Assembly: GCA_017443025.1 (NCBI GenBank)
Contig: JAFSPG010000001.1
Span: 88,457-152,456 of the forward strand
DNA: 64,000 nucleotides
Direction: 5' to 3'
Source: Bacteroidales bacterium
GTDB taxonomy: Bacteria > Bacteroidota > Bacteroidia > Bacteroidales > UBA932
In this document: positions 1 through 9,055 of the stretch, one piece after another
Numbering within the stretch: the first letter of the stretch is position 1
Layout: each line of letters begins with the position of its first letter
Translations under genes and position numbers: made by a program
The notes under the pieces: model-generated
Seen by the model: the letters and a program-made list of their open reading frames with translations, nothing else
Database searches by the model: none
What the model was told of the DNA's origin: nothing

Positions 1-1197
1 ACCCCTAAGCGTCTCCCGCATGAAAGCCAACGGAATAATTTCAAACTTCTTGCTCTTGTATAAACACTTATTCTTACGAGGGGAATTGCCCTCTTTCTTA
101 TCATCTAAAACTTCCATCTTAATCCTCTCAAAACATTTTTCGGGCTCATATAAGTCACTAGCTACACCTGTCTCCTCAAAAAATTCACGCGCAATTTCCC
201 ATTTTAAGAAATCGACAAGATTATCGTCGATAAATATACCATCCTTTGGGCATTCTATATCCCCAGCCGGAGTGCCTAACCTATTCGCATATACTCCTAC
301 TTCATTAACTCGCGGCAATAGATAGAACCTTCTGTCTTTTGGGCTGTTGGTGTCTTTACCATCCAAACACCAGATTGCAGATACTCCTATCACATTGGCA
401 AGTCGGGATTCTTTAAAATCAACAAAAGTTTTTCTACCTCCCATCTCGATTTCTCTCATTGAAGTATCTACTCCCTTCACTGTTATAGGATAATCCAGAG
501 ATAGATTAGTTCGTATTTGAGCGAAATAGCACGTCTTTTCTAACGAGCAGCGATACAAGTCATTGGATTTCTTTTCAAATTCTTTCAATCTTGGATGTGC
601 GCCATTAAAAGTTTTCGGTTTAGACTTAAGCACTTCTTTTAAAACAGGTTCCGTAGCAGATACTAACTCCGGTGACAAGAGTGCATTTATGAGCTCTTGC
701 TCAGTTTTAACATCCGCATTAGAGACATTCTTCGGGTCTATCTCAATTTTAGCTTTAGGATTACTGATAAAGTTTATCATTTCCTGATATGGAATAATAA
801 TTTCCCTTCTTCCATTTACATCTCGAATTGTCATCTTACGCATTTGAGATGTGCCGTAGATATCATATAGAAACCTCCCCGACAATTGGTAAGTCTCTTC
901 TGCTTCCCGAAAATCAGTTTTTGCAATTCTCTCGTTAAGACTCCCTGAAGTTAATAAAAAGTTAACTCGGAATGATTTTGACCTCCATTTACGGTAGTTT
1001 GAACGTATCCCACGAAAAATTGTAATCAGACCAACTAGCGATGTGATTATTGCAGCTATAAATCCAATAATCGCTGCTATATGGCTAAAACTGATGGATG
1101 AAACAGAAAGATTATCGACCGAAATGGAGTCGATTTGAGCATTTACCGAAAACGGCAACAGGAATATGACAAATAGTACTGATAGAATAACTTTCAT
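1..1197 (-). CDS. Membrane-anchored protein with Nudix-box-like motif (C-terminus cut by window edge)
   Basis: I translated the minus strand myself: 399 codons are open from the ATG at 1197 to the window edge, so the C-terminus is missing. Residues 1-20 look like a signal peptide (hydrophobic, ending SVNAQ), residues 37-61 are a strong membrane segment, and a charged soluble region follows. Residues 337-345 read REFFEETGV, which fits the REUXEEXGU core of a Nudix box, but the upstream GX5E part is not convincing. Nudix enzymes hydrolyse nucleoside diphosphates linked to another group; activity here is inference. The gene is AT-rich compared with the core and lies 38 bp downstream of the ATPase at 1236-2357 on the same strand. 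A TATATTTG box at 1208-1201 is only 3 bp from the ATG, too close to be a normal promoter. The 864-residue protein at 2800-5394 has a similar design. Confidence 0.7.
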   Translation of the reverse strand, partial: MKVILSVLFVIFLLPFSVNAQIDSISVDNLSVSSISFSHIAAIIGFIAAIITSLVGLITIFRGIRSNYRKWRSKSFRVNFLLTSGSLNERIAKTDFREAEETYQLSGRFLYDIYGTSQMRKMTIRDVNGRREIIIPYQEMINFISNPKAKIEIDPKNVSNADVKTEQELINALLSPELVSATEPVLKEVLKSKPKTFNGAHPRLKEFEKKSNDLYRCSLEKTCYFAQIRTNLSLDYPITVKGVDTSMREIEMGGRKTFVDFKESRLANVIGVSAIWCLDGKDTNSPKDRRFYLLPRVNEVGVYANRLGTPAGDIECPKDGIFIDDNLVDFLKWEIAREFFEETGVASDLYEPEKCFERIKMEVLDDKKEGNSPRKNKCLYKSKKFEIIPLAFMRETLRG

Positions 1198-1235
1198 ACA
1201 CAAATATATACAATTTCTTTATCTAAAAGCTTGCA

Positions 1236-2357
1236 TCACATTCCCTCCAGCCACCTGGAGAAGAAGACATTATACACACAATAGCTGCTGCCGGCGAGAG
1301 TTTTGGTCTCCAGGAGGAGTTCTTTCTCAAGGAGGGAGTTCATCAGGCGGGTTGCGGTTGATGGCGCTCCAAGGTGGTATTTCTGAAGGAATGCTGAGCT
1401 TGTAGGCTCCGTCACAGTGTCTTCTTTGGCGACCGCTATCAGGAAGTCCCATTGCTTGACTGTCAGATAGTTGCGACGCTCAAGAAAGGTATCGGTATAC
1501 TCCCTGAGAATAGTATCTGCAGCAACTAGGACGTCAACCATGGTAGCTTCTTTTTTAACTAATTGGAAAACGCGGTTACATAGCATCTGCGTATAGTAAG
1601 TATGGCAACGCGTCCACTCCAAAATGTAGTCGATAGCCTCAGCAGAAATGCTCTTTTTCTGCTCCTTGAATTGCCTGTCGATAAATTCAGCATAGGACTG
1701 ACGATTTATCTTGTCGATAGAATATACGGATGCACTCTCGTAGAAAGGGCTGTGCTCGGCCGTGAACATCTCGGCAATCATATGCTTTTTGCTCCCGGAG
1801 AAAATAAACTGCACATTCTTCAGAGGCTGAATATAGGTTCTAAGCAGGGCTTCCATTGAAACACCCTCATATTCGCGGACCTGCTGGAATTCATCGATTG
1901 CCAGAATGACCTTCTGAGGACGACTGTCAAGATAGTCGAGCAAGGCCTTCAAGGAATAACGGCGCTCTGCGTCTGTCTGGAAGGTGAAAGAAATCTGCGG
2001 ATTACCGCTCAGAGGATCCTGGCTTAATACCGGACGCAGGCTACCAAGGGCCTTGAAAAAGTTCTTGATAGCAGATTCCTTTTTCAGTGTCCGGGAAATT
2101 GCCTCCGCAAGCAAGGCTATGAAATCATCGGCATTCCGTGAAGAATAGATATCCACATAGTAAAGCTCAACCTTGGCTTTTTTGGCTTGAAGCACATCAA
2201 AAACATGATAAATCAAGCCCGTTTTGCCATAGCGTCTCGGCGAAATTAATGCCACATTTGAGCCGTTTTCGAGGTAGTTAACCAGGTCTTCGGTCTCCTT
2301 TTCACGGTCGCAAAAATATTGGGCAGGAGTATGTGGGGTCAAGAAAAACGGATTCAT
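1236..2357 (-). CDS. ATP-binding protein of the archaeal-ATPase (PF01637-like) family
   Basis: A 373-residue single-domain STAND/AAA-type ATPase. Walker A is SPRRYGKTG (about residues 39-47) and Walker B is VILAIDEFQQV (about 150-160); a helical and winged-helix-like C-terminal half follows. The family is common in Bacteroidetes accessory regions. Its members bind ATP, are often found near defence or toxin genes, and mostly have no assigned substrate. The protein has no signal peptide or membrane segment, so it is probably cytoplasmic. It has its own promoter (2375-2405). The minus-strand membrane Nudix-like gene starts 38 bp beyond its stop and may be co-transcribed. The family assignment is firm; the role is unknown. 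Confidence 0.8.
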   Translation of the reverse strand: MNPFFLTPHTPAQYFCDREKETEDLVNYLENGSNVALISPRRYGKTGLIYHVFDVLQAKKAKVELYYVDIYSSRNADDFIALLAEAISRTLKKESAIKNFFKALGSLRPVLSQDPLSGNPQISFTFQTDAERRYSLKALLDYLDSRPQKVILAIDEFQQVREYEGVSMEALLRTYIQPLKNVQFIFSGSKKHMIAEMFTAEHSPFYESASVYSIDKINRQSYAEFIDRQFKEQKKSISAEAIDYILEWTRCHTYYTQMLCNRVFQLVKKEATMVDVLVAADTILREYTDTFLERRNYLTVKQWDFLIAVAKEDTVTEPTSSAFLQKYHLGAPSTATRLMNSLLEKELLLETKTLAGSSYCVYNVFFSRWLEGM

Positions 2358-2374
2358 AAGCGCTCAATTTTTCG

Positions 2375-2405
2375 CAAAAGTAATGAATAATTTTGATTTC
2401 GCAAA
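2375..2405 (-). promoter_or_regulatory. Bacteroidetes-type promoter of the ATPase gene, with adjacent inverted repeat
   Basis: Read on the minus strand, TTTG (2405-2402) is separated by exactly 19 bp from TACTTTTG (2382-2375), matching the Bacteroidetes sigma-ABfr consensus. Transcription should begin near 2368, about ten bases before the ATG at 2357. The -33 element sits in an inverted repeat (TTTCGCA, three bases, TGCGAAA, around 2398-2414) that could serve as an operator. Confidence 0.65.
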
Positions 2406-2799
2406 ATGCGAAACGCATAGTGCGCAATAATAATCCTAAATATATTTGAATGCCAGCAATTCAATTGATAGGCGCATATTCTTAATCAGATTTATCAGAG
2501 TGGTTGTATCACGAAGACGATCCTTTCCAAAAACTCGTTTACATAATTGCCAACTGTGAAATCTGTATCCCACAAGCCCATATTCGCCCAACAAGGCTAG
2601 AGCCACTTGTTTGAAAAGCAGATTACATTAACTTAGTAATTCTCCGTATTCACAAGCGCATCTATCTCCGGCAAAACGGGCATGTCGCAAAGTTTAAGCG
2701 TGATAATAAGGTTGTGCTACTTTCTGGCATCTGCTATTTCATTGTATTTCAGAGCGAAGTGAAGGCAAAAACTATTTGACGGTTGATCTTCGCCCATAG
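2406..2799. other. Intergenic stretch with only broken short frames
   Basis: I see no intact gene in this AT-rich stretch. On the minus strand there is a 26-codon frame starting MGEDQPSNSF just behind the 864-residue gene. Nearer the ATPase promoter a run of about 50 sense codons ends in a stop (contains LLGEYGLVGYRFHSWQ). They lie in different frames with several stops between them, as in a decayed gene. I could not assign the ancestor. Confidence 0.4.
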
Positions 2800-5394
2800 T
2801 TACCTATGTATTGGTTCAGTTTGAACCAATACCAAACTCTCTTCTTGCTTTTCTTCGCGAATCAATGCTAGTTGAAGTGAGTAAATATCAAGAGCAGAAA
2901 TCTTATTTCTATTCTCTCGATGACTAATGAACCTTACTAGGGCATTAATAACATCGGTGGACTGTCCTGTTAACAAAATAACTGAGCTTTGATTCAACGG
3001 TTCAATAAATTCAGAGTATATATTGGTCTCCTTATGAACGTTTACAATATTGACGTTATCAACATCAAATCTATTTGCGCGAACAATCCAATAATAATTG
3101 TTTTGGTAATGAAACAGATCTAGTGGTCTATATGATGGCGCACTGCCTTCTTCAACGTTTAATTGATTTGAAAGCGATGCGAATTTATATTTCAACAAGC
3201 CAGTCTTTGATATCGAGAAGCATTTACTAAGACTAGTAACCTTCTTCTCTGTGAAAGAAGATTCGAATCTTAGAACTGGCGACACTAATTTCTTTGTAAA
3301 CAAATATCTCTTGTTTTTATCTGTCAGTTCGACCGAAAGATATACACTGAGTTTATCATCCGAGGAACTATAAAAAACAGGTATTTCCCTAAAATATAGC
3401 TTTTTCTCGAGACTGGATGAATCAGAAACACGCATCTGATAAAAACTAATTGGTTCCTCCGTATGATTCTTTGCCCCTTCTCTCCTTGTTTTACAATACG
3501 GAGCATTAATCAGTTCCAACTCATTTAAGGGCTTTGTGAGTGTAGTCTTATCAGAATCTGGGATGCAACCAAAGTACATTCCTTCAAAAAGGCCCTTGTC
3601 TATATTCGCAGAGGTAGATTGTATGACAGTTGCATCTCCACCCCACTGCGGGACCAATGGTTTAAATAATCGGTATGCTCGGTATTTACGTGTCGTTTTT
3701 AAATTACGAGTTTTAATTTTATGGATAACTTTGATGATTATCGATAGAATCATGTTTACGAATAGAGTAACCCCGCCACCAACAATAAAATCAGGCTGTT
3801 CTAGCGGACTTTTCTTGGACACAAGTGCAAAGTATAAAAAAAATGCCACTGACACAATGTAGTTAATCACAAGAATGAATCCTTTAGATAATCTACGGTT
3901 CCGAAGTACAAACCGTTGATAAAGTAACGGTGTGAAGCTCTCCCAATTCTCACAGAATGCATCATTCTTAGTATTTCTGAAAAACCATTTACGGTAAACA
4001 TCGGCATCAATATGGAATTTCGGCATCTTGGCTACCATCAATTCTTTAATCTCCATGTATTTATCTTGACCAGGATACATCCTGGCCTGCTCGAGTGGCA
4101 TACACGAGGAAAAATCAACGTAACACGCTAATCCGATTTCACCCTCATCGCACACAACAGAGAAATCTTGAAACACAAAGCCACATCTGCTTTCAACCAA
4201 ATCTTGAGATACACCTAATTCTTCTTCTATGCCGCGTGAGACACATTTTTTTAAGTCATATTTGTCGGATTTCTCCTGCTGATCAGTTTTAGAGAAAGAC
4301 TCATTAACTGGCACATGGATTTTTGACTCTCGGCACCTCTCTATTCTACCATTACGCAAAGCTAGTAGCACACCATTTTCCCCGTTTGCTTGCTTCCCAT
4401 AAACGACGATATCAATTCCGACAGATGAAAAAAGAAATTTTAAAGATTCGACGAGTAGTTCTTTCTCAATTTCGGACGCATAATTAAGTCGTCTTATTAT
4501 TATTTGAAAATTCTCTTTATACTGCTTGTCAAGAAAAATATCCTTAAATACTTTAAAAGTGAAATGGTCAGTGAGATAGATTTTGAGAGATAAAATGCCC
4601 TTGTTTAAGTCATATCCAGAAACGCCGATTTTATCGCCTATAAAATTAATGCTGTTATCGGATTCCATTGATTCACTAACCGCATTAATATGCTTCATTA
4701 TGCTTGACAATGAATAAGGTTCCTGTAGCAAATAATCACAAATATGATTGTCCTCAATATAAAATAACTCCTTGCTGACAATTTTTTTCTCAATAAAATC
4801 ATTAATCTTCTGTTTAAGACCCTCATAATAGGATACGATACGAGAGTTACGTTCCTTTTCTATATCATCTTTATCAAGAATAGGCAGTCGGTCTTCATAA
4901 CTCAATTCATTATTGTTCCTATCAACATGCGTCGCGAAATAAATCTCATCAGGAGAATTAAACGAAGAATTAACACTTGACGGCAGCACTTCTTTGATTT
5001 TATGTGAAATGATTCCAACCAAGCCCTTAGTATCTCTTTTTAATGGTCTGTGTTCCCAAATCATTGCAAATAATGCAAAAAGTGAAAGCAGCAAAAAGAG
5101 CAAATAACTATTATTCCACGGCATCGTGAAAAGATCGAAAAAGAATAATAGTATTCCCAGAATAAAGAGAATCAGCATAAGCAGTTGAAAGAACTCAGTT
5201 ATTTTAGGATTATGCATATTCTCAGACACTTTTTCGCTTTTACCTCGCTTTAAGTATTTATTAAGAGAATAGAGCCAACTATCTTCCCACCATTGTAATA
5301 GAAATCGTACAAAATAGGCGGCAAGAACAGTACTAATTGCGCCGATAATCAAGAGGTGAAGATTATTCTGAATATACTCTATAAATTCCCGCAT
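2800..5394 (-). CDS. Large multi-pass membrane protein with Nudix-like central motif
   Basis: An 864-residue protein I do not recognise as a named family. Membrane segments lie at about residues 12-34, 67-90 and 96-113 (N-terminal set) and 503-525 and 535-558 (central pair). The soluble region between them contains SRGIEEELGV (386-395), close to the Nudix core REUXEEXGU with the second position changed from Glu to Gly; a preceding strand (GVLLALRNG, 341-349) is where a Nudix fold would have one. The C-terminal 300 residues are soluble and uncharacterised. The gene starts 11 bp after the stop of the three-AAA+ gene (5406-8384), so the two are very likely one operon. Its base composition is clearly AT-richer than the AAA+ gene, which suggests a different origin. 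A nucleotide-sensing or nucleotide-cleaving membrane effector is a possible reading, but it is inference. Confidence 0.75.
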   Translation of the reverse strand: MREFIEYIQNNLHLLIIGAISTVLAAYFVRFLLQWWEDSWLYSLNKYLKRGKSEKVSENMHNPKITEFFQLLMLILFILGILLFFFDLFTMPWNNSYLLFLLLSLFALFAMIWEHRPLKRDTKGLVGIISHKIKEVLPSSVNSSFNSPDEIYFATHVDRNNNELSYEDRLPILDKDDIEKERNSRIVSYYEGLKQKINDFIEKKIVSKELFYIEDNHICDYLLQEPYSLSSIMKHINAVSESMESDNSINFIGDKIGVSGYDLNKGILSLKIYLTDHFTFKVFKDIFLDKQYKENFQIIIRRLNYASEIEKELLVESLKFLFSSVGIDIVVYGKQANGENGVLLALRNGRIERCRESKIHVPVNESFSKTDQQEKSDKYDLKKCVSRGIEEELGVSQDLVESRCGFVFQDFSVVCDEGEIGLACYVDFSSCMPLEQARMYPGQDKYMEIKELMVAKMPKFHIDADVYRKWFFRNTKNDAFCENWESFTPLLYQRFVLRNRRLSKGFILVINYIVSVAFFLYFALVSKKSPLEQPDFIVGGGVTLFVNMILSIIIKVIHKIKTRNLKTTRKYRAYRLFKPLVPQWGGDATVIQSTSANIDKGLFEGMYFGCIPDSDKTTLTKPLNELELINAPYCKTRREGAKNHTEEPISFYQMRVSDSSSLEKKLYFREIPVFYSSSDDKLSVYLSVELTDKNKRYLFTKKLVSPVLRFESSFTEKKVTSLSKCFSISKTGLLKYKFASLSNQLNVEEGSAPSYRPLDLFHYQNNYYWIVRANRFDVDNVNIVNVHKETNIYSEFIEPLNQSSVILLTGQSTDVINALVRFISHRENRNKISALDIYSLQLALIREEKQEESLVLVQTEPIHR

Positions 5395-5405
5395 ACAAAT
5401 TCAAT

Positions 5406-8384
5406 TTAAAATCCTATCTTTCCTTTGCGGCTGTCCCATTTGAAGGTCGCGATGTCGGAGAGCTGGACCTCGTGGGCCTTGGGAGGCTCTGGGAGGGCGC
5501 TTTCGCGGAGGATGACCTGCTGGTAGATGGCGCGCGACATAAGTTTCATTGTTCTTGCGCTGGCGCCGGTGGAGGAGCAAAGAGCCTTGAGATATGCGCG
5601 TATGTGCTTTTCGGCGTCGGGGCTGAAGCTTACTCCGTACTTTTCAAGACACTGGCAGAGAATCTGGAAGAGTTCATCTTGAGTGAAATCCTTGAAGACC
5701 AGCGTATGGTCGAATTCATATACACCGGAATCGTAAAGCTGCTCAGCCAAATTCGCGTTGGGCGCATCAAGTTCGGCCAGAATCAGGGCGCACTCCCCAC
5801 CTACCTCTACGGTCAGTTCCTTGACCTTAAGGCGTATCTGCTCGATAATACGCCCATAGCCGTCGCTGAACTTGGGGTCATCCATATCGATGAAGATGAG
5901 GCCGTTGCAGGCTTTCTTCACCGCTTCCTTTAGCACTTCGTCGCAGTTGTAGTCGGAGACTCCGAATAATCTCTCGCCCCTGATTTGAGTAATGTGGCTG
6001 TTGGAAATCAGGCGCATGCCCCTAAGGATACCTGCCATTATTTCAGCCACGGTACTCTTTCCCGTGCCGCTATTGCCGATGAAGCGCCAGCTCAGGAGGC
6101 CTTTACCGACGTATGGCTCCCCTATCGAATGCAGGTAACGGGCCGACTGTACAAAGTTGTGGATGGCTTTCTTGACTCCGTCTAGCCCGGCAAGTGAATC
6201 CATGCGGGCAAGTGCGGCGTCGATGGCGACATCGTCAAATACGGCATCCTTCAATGATTTATCGACGACGACATCCTCCGGGAGGATGGTGCTGAGGTCT
6301 TCTTTTGTCGGATTAGCGAGCTTGGCAGTCCTGGTGCCAATAGTAGCCATAATCTCATTCTGGATAAGATTGGACATGAAGCGGCCGTTTCCGAAACGAG
6401 GCGACGGTTTGTCGGATTCCTCACGGATGATGGCCCTCATATTCTCAATGGCTCCGTCCGTCATGGTAAAGCCCTGCTTGCGAATCATCAGCTTGCCTAT
6501 TTCCAAAAGCTCATCGCTGGTGTAATCTTCAAAGTTGAAGACATTGGGGAAACGGCTTTCTATGCCCTCGTTACTCTCCAGAAGCTTTTTCATAGGGGCC
6601 GTATATCCGGCCAGGATAACCACCATATCCACATTGTCCTTACCCAGCTCGGTAAGCAGTGAATCCATGACGATATGTCCGAAATCTCTTTCTCCCTCAC
6701 CGACAAGCTGATAAGCCTCGTCGATGAAGAGGATGTTACCACGGGCCCGGGCAAGGAGTTTCCTCATCTTTAATTCAGTCTCACCGATGTACTGCCCCAC
6801 CAGCTTGCTCTTTTCGGTATGGATGACATGGCCGCCAGACAGGATACCCCAGGAGGCGAAAACACGGCCGATGATATCGGCGACGGTTGTTTTGCCGGTT
6901 CCGGGGTTGCCGAGGAAGGCCATGTGCAGACGCGGCATATTGGTTGGCAAGCCCATTTCCATACGACGGCTGGCAAGTTTTATGGCTTCAAGATAGTCCT
7001 TGACTTTTTTCTTGATTGTATCCATTCCGATGAGCTCGTCGAGCTCAGCCATGGCATCACCGCCGCTGTTGCCAAGGGTCGGAATATCCTCTGGCATAAC
7101 CAGCTCCAGCTGATCTTTGGAAGGCGACGGAATACCGCTCAGACGATTGTACATCGCGGGGATGATGGAGTCGTCGAAGAGGCTCTTCACGAGCAGTGAA
7201 TTCTGGAATCCGGGGCCACGGCGGTTGTACTTGTGGAGGATATACATCTCAAGCTTTTGCCGGGCTTCGCCGGAGAGTTTGACATTACTCTCCGAGCAGC
7301 ACCGGTCAACTACACTAAAGAGTTCCTCGGGCTTTAAATCTTCAAAGTATATGGGGTCAGCAAGATGTTGTTTGAGGTCGGGATGGGCCGAGAGAAGGTA
7401 CTCCATTCCATCCGGCTCGCCTACAAGGATAGTAACAGATTTCTTAAAATCGGATTTTTCGGCAAGAGCTTCTACCAGTTCATTGACAATATGCCCCTCC
7501 TGTTCAAGGCCGGGGCTCTTGGGCTGGGTTGAATTCAGATCGTCAACCCCTTTAATCACAAGTACTCCGCCCCGGGCATTTGAAACAGCGATATTAATAC
7601 CGGTTTCGGCTCCCGAAACATACTCTGTAGTGATTTCTTCCCTTTCAATCAGCCCAAGCGATTTGTAAAGCTTGGCCATCAGTTCAAGCGCCTTGGTTTT
7701 TCCGGTGCCCGGATTGCCGATAAAGGCAGTATGCAAAACCGGAGGGTTGGCTTTCAATCCGACATCTGCACGCATCTGACCGACTTTACAGCGGTTTGCT
7801 ACCTCATTCATTCGAGCCTTGAAATTTTCCAATCCACTGCATTCGTTGATAGTTTTCAGCACTTCGTCCGCTGCCTGGAAATCGAATTCAAATGATTCTT
7901 CCCCGTTAAGCGGCCACGGCCCTTCGATGGTAATCTGATGCTCGACAATATTCTCGCCGTCTTTCTGAAGGATGATTTGCAGCGTATCCGTCTCCCTGCG
8001 ACCTATCATGTAGCCTTCGCCCATAAGTTCGGTAGTCAGGAATGGAGCCATATGCAGGCGGTTTCCGTCGCGGAACAAAGAGATGTTGTTCTGATTAAAC
8101 CAGGCCTCCTTCTTATTGCGGCCATTATTAGTCTTGACGATAAGATGAAGTTCGCTTTGCTCCTCGACGTCAGGAATCTCGACATCGATATGGATATACT
8201 GACCTTCGGCCGGAACAAGACTGCTGATTAGGCTCTCTACAAGAAATTCATTGCGGGAATCATTTGAGTCGCAGTATAAACGATAACCTCCTGTGCAAAC
8301 AGAGTTTATTTCCTCCTTACCGCCACCGGCTATAAACTCTTCCAGGATACTCTCAAGATCAGAATGGGTTGGCTTCTTTGTCAT
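5406..8384 (-). CDS. Three-module AAA+ ATPase of CbbX/SpoVK type, copy 1
   Basis: A 992-residue protein with an N-terminal region of about 200 residues, partly beta-rich (IHIDVEIPDVEEQSELHL at 64-81), and three AAA+ modules. Walker A motifs are GNPGTGKT (223-230), GNPGTGKT (492-499) and GNSGTGKS (about 769-776). Only the middle module has a normal Walker B (ILFIDEAYQL, 551-560) and a clear arginine-finger region (ESRFPNVF). Module 1 has VLVIKGVDD and module 3 has LIFIDMDD, both lacking the usual Glu. CbbX/SpoVK relatives remodel partner proteins as hexamers. The C-terminus ends KGKIGF, the same as the paralogue at 42029-45322; over modules 2 and 3 the two look roughly 70-75% identical by eye. 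It is divergent from a small partner (8559) and followed 11 bp later by the membrane Nudix-like gene. The family is clear; the process is unknown. Confidence 0.85.
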   Translation of the reverse strand: MTKKPTHSDLESILEEFIAGGGKEEINSVCTGGYRLYCDSNDSRNEFLVESLISSLVPAEGQYIHIDVEIPDVEEQSELHLIVKTNNGRNKKEAWFNQNNISLFRDGNRLHMAPFLTTELMGEGYMIGRRETDTLQIILQKDGENIVEHQITIEGPWPLNGEESFEFDFQAADEVLKTINECSGLENFKARMNEVANRCKVGQMRADVGLKANPPVLHTAFIGNPGTGKTKALELMAKLYKSLGLIEREEITTEYVSGAETGINIAVSNARGGVLVIKGVDDLNSTQPKSPGLEQEGHIVNELVEALAEKSDFKKSVTILVGEPDGMEYLLSAHPDLKQHLADPIYFEDLKPEELFSVVDRCCSESNVKLSGEARQKLEMYILHKYNRRGPGFQNSLLVKSLFDDSIIPAMYNRLSGIPSPSKDQLELVMPEDIPTLGNSGGDAMAELDELIGMDTIKKKVKDYLEAIKLASRRMEMGLPTNMPRLHMAFLGNPGTGKTTVADIIGRVFASWGILSGGHVIHTEKSKLVGQYIGETELKMRKLLARARGNILFIDEAYQLVGEGERDFGHIVMDSLLTELGKDNVDMVVILAGYTAPMKKLLESNEGIESRFPNVFNFEDYTSDELLEIGKLMIRKQGFTMTDGAIENMRAIIREESDKPSPRFGNGRFMSNLIQNEIMATIGTRTAKLANPTKEDLSTILPEDVVVDKSLKDAVFDDVAIDAALARMDSLAGLDGVKKAIHNFVQSARYLHSIGEPYVGKGLLSWRFIGNSGTGKSTVAEIMAGILRGMRLISNSHITQIRGERLFGVSDYNCDEVLKEAVKKACNGLIFIDMDDPKFSDGYGRIIEQIRLKVKELTVEVGGECALILAELDAPNANLAEQLYDSGVYEFDHTLVFKDFTQDELFQILCQCLEKYGVSFSPDAEKHIRAYLKALCSSTGASARTMKLMSRAIYQQVILRESALPEPPKAHEVQLSDIATFKWDSRKGKIGF

Positions 8385-8558
8385 AAAGGGTGTTATTTAG
8401 CTTGCTGAAAGACAAATATAAATAATATACGCAAGAAAGACATCAATTCGGGTAAAATCTATCCTTTTGACAGAAATATTTATGAATGTTATAGATATGA
8501 ATCCCCAGCGTCTTTATTGAGCAACTTTTCCCGAGTTCATTGAAATAATTCAGTTGTT
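8385..8558. promoter_or_regulatory. Divergent promoter region of AAA+ module copy 1
   Basis: This 174-bp AT-rich gap separates the AAA+ gene (minus) from the small partner (plus). A minus-strand -7 box TATATTTG is at 8420-8413, about 29 bp before the AAA+ start; I see no good -33 match at 19 bp. For the plus strand a TTTTG around 8474 is a possible -33, but the -7 box is weak. Sharing one control region supports joint regulation of the pair. Confidence 0.45.
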
Positions 8559-9038
8559 ATGACAAAATCTTATCAACTTGTGGCCTGGACCGACAAAGGA
8601 CAGGTCAAAATGCTTCCATGTGAAGTAAATGCGCTTATCAGCGAGTCTCAGGCTAAGATTGACCGCTTGATCGACGGTATCCGCTTCGATACATATAACG
8701 AGGTGTCTGACATTCTGGAAGTATGCGGGGCATACGAACAACTCGGAATCAGCCTTCTGAATCTGAGCAAAATCGATGAGGCCTTCCGGCAGTTTGCAAA
8801 AGCGGCCGAATGCTGCTGCACCTGTGGCAACAACTGGGAGGATTTCGAAGACTACGAAAGCCTCTGCCCGCCGCTGCGCGAAGAGTTTTACGCGATGTAC
8901 GACCGATGCAAGAATCTGGTCCGCCAATATCCTCAGCTCCGCCACGCCTGGAACGAAAGCGGCCTCTCGGATTACCTCAGCTGGGTTAAGCAGAAAAATA
9001 GGTGGCTCAAGGCCGAGTACGGCTACAGCGGCTTATAA
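8559..9038 (+). CDS. Small helical partner protein of the AAA+ module, copy 1
   Basis: A 159-residue protein of no family I recognise. It opens with MTKSYQLVAWTDKGQVKM, a short beta-like segment, and continues as mostly amphipathic helices that could form TPR-like hairpins (EVSDILEVCGAYEQLGISLL and IDEAFRQFAKAAECCC). It has a CCCTC cysteine cluster at about residues 86-90 and an acidic patch after it. No signal peptide or membrane segment is visible. A clear paralogue (185 residues, minus strand 39886-40443) sits next to the second AAA+ copy, sharing the same opening, the cysteine cluster and the Trp/Tyr-rich C-terminal half. Conserved pairing with the AAA+ gene suggests an adaptor or substrate for that ATPase; this is inference. 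Confidence 0.8.
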   Translation: MTKSYQLVAWTDKGQVKMLPCEVNALISESQAKIDRLIDGIRFDTYNEVSDILEVCGAYEQLGISLLNLSKIDEAFRQFAKAAECCCTCGNNWEDFEDYESLCPPLREEFYAMYDRCKNLVRQYPQLRHAWNESGLSDYLSWVKQKNRWLKAEYGYSGL

Positions 9039-9055
9039 CTTTGTAAAATAATAGT

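Noticed and set aside
1-5394. Assigning the membrane Nudix-like genes to CBASS or another named defence system
   Set aside because: No cyclase, HORMA or known sensor gene is present, and the Nudix motif is imperfect.
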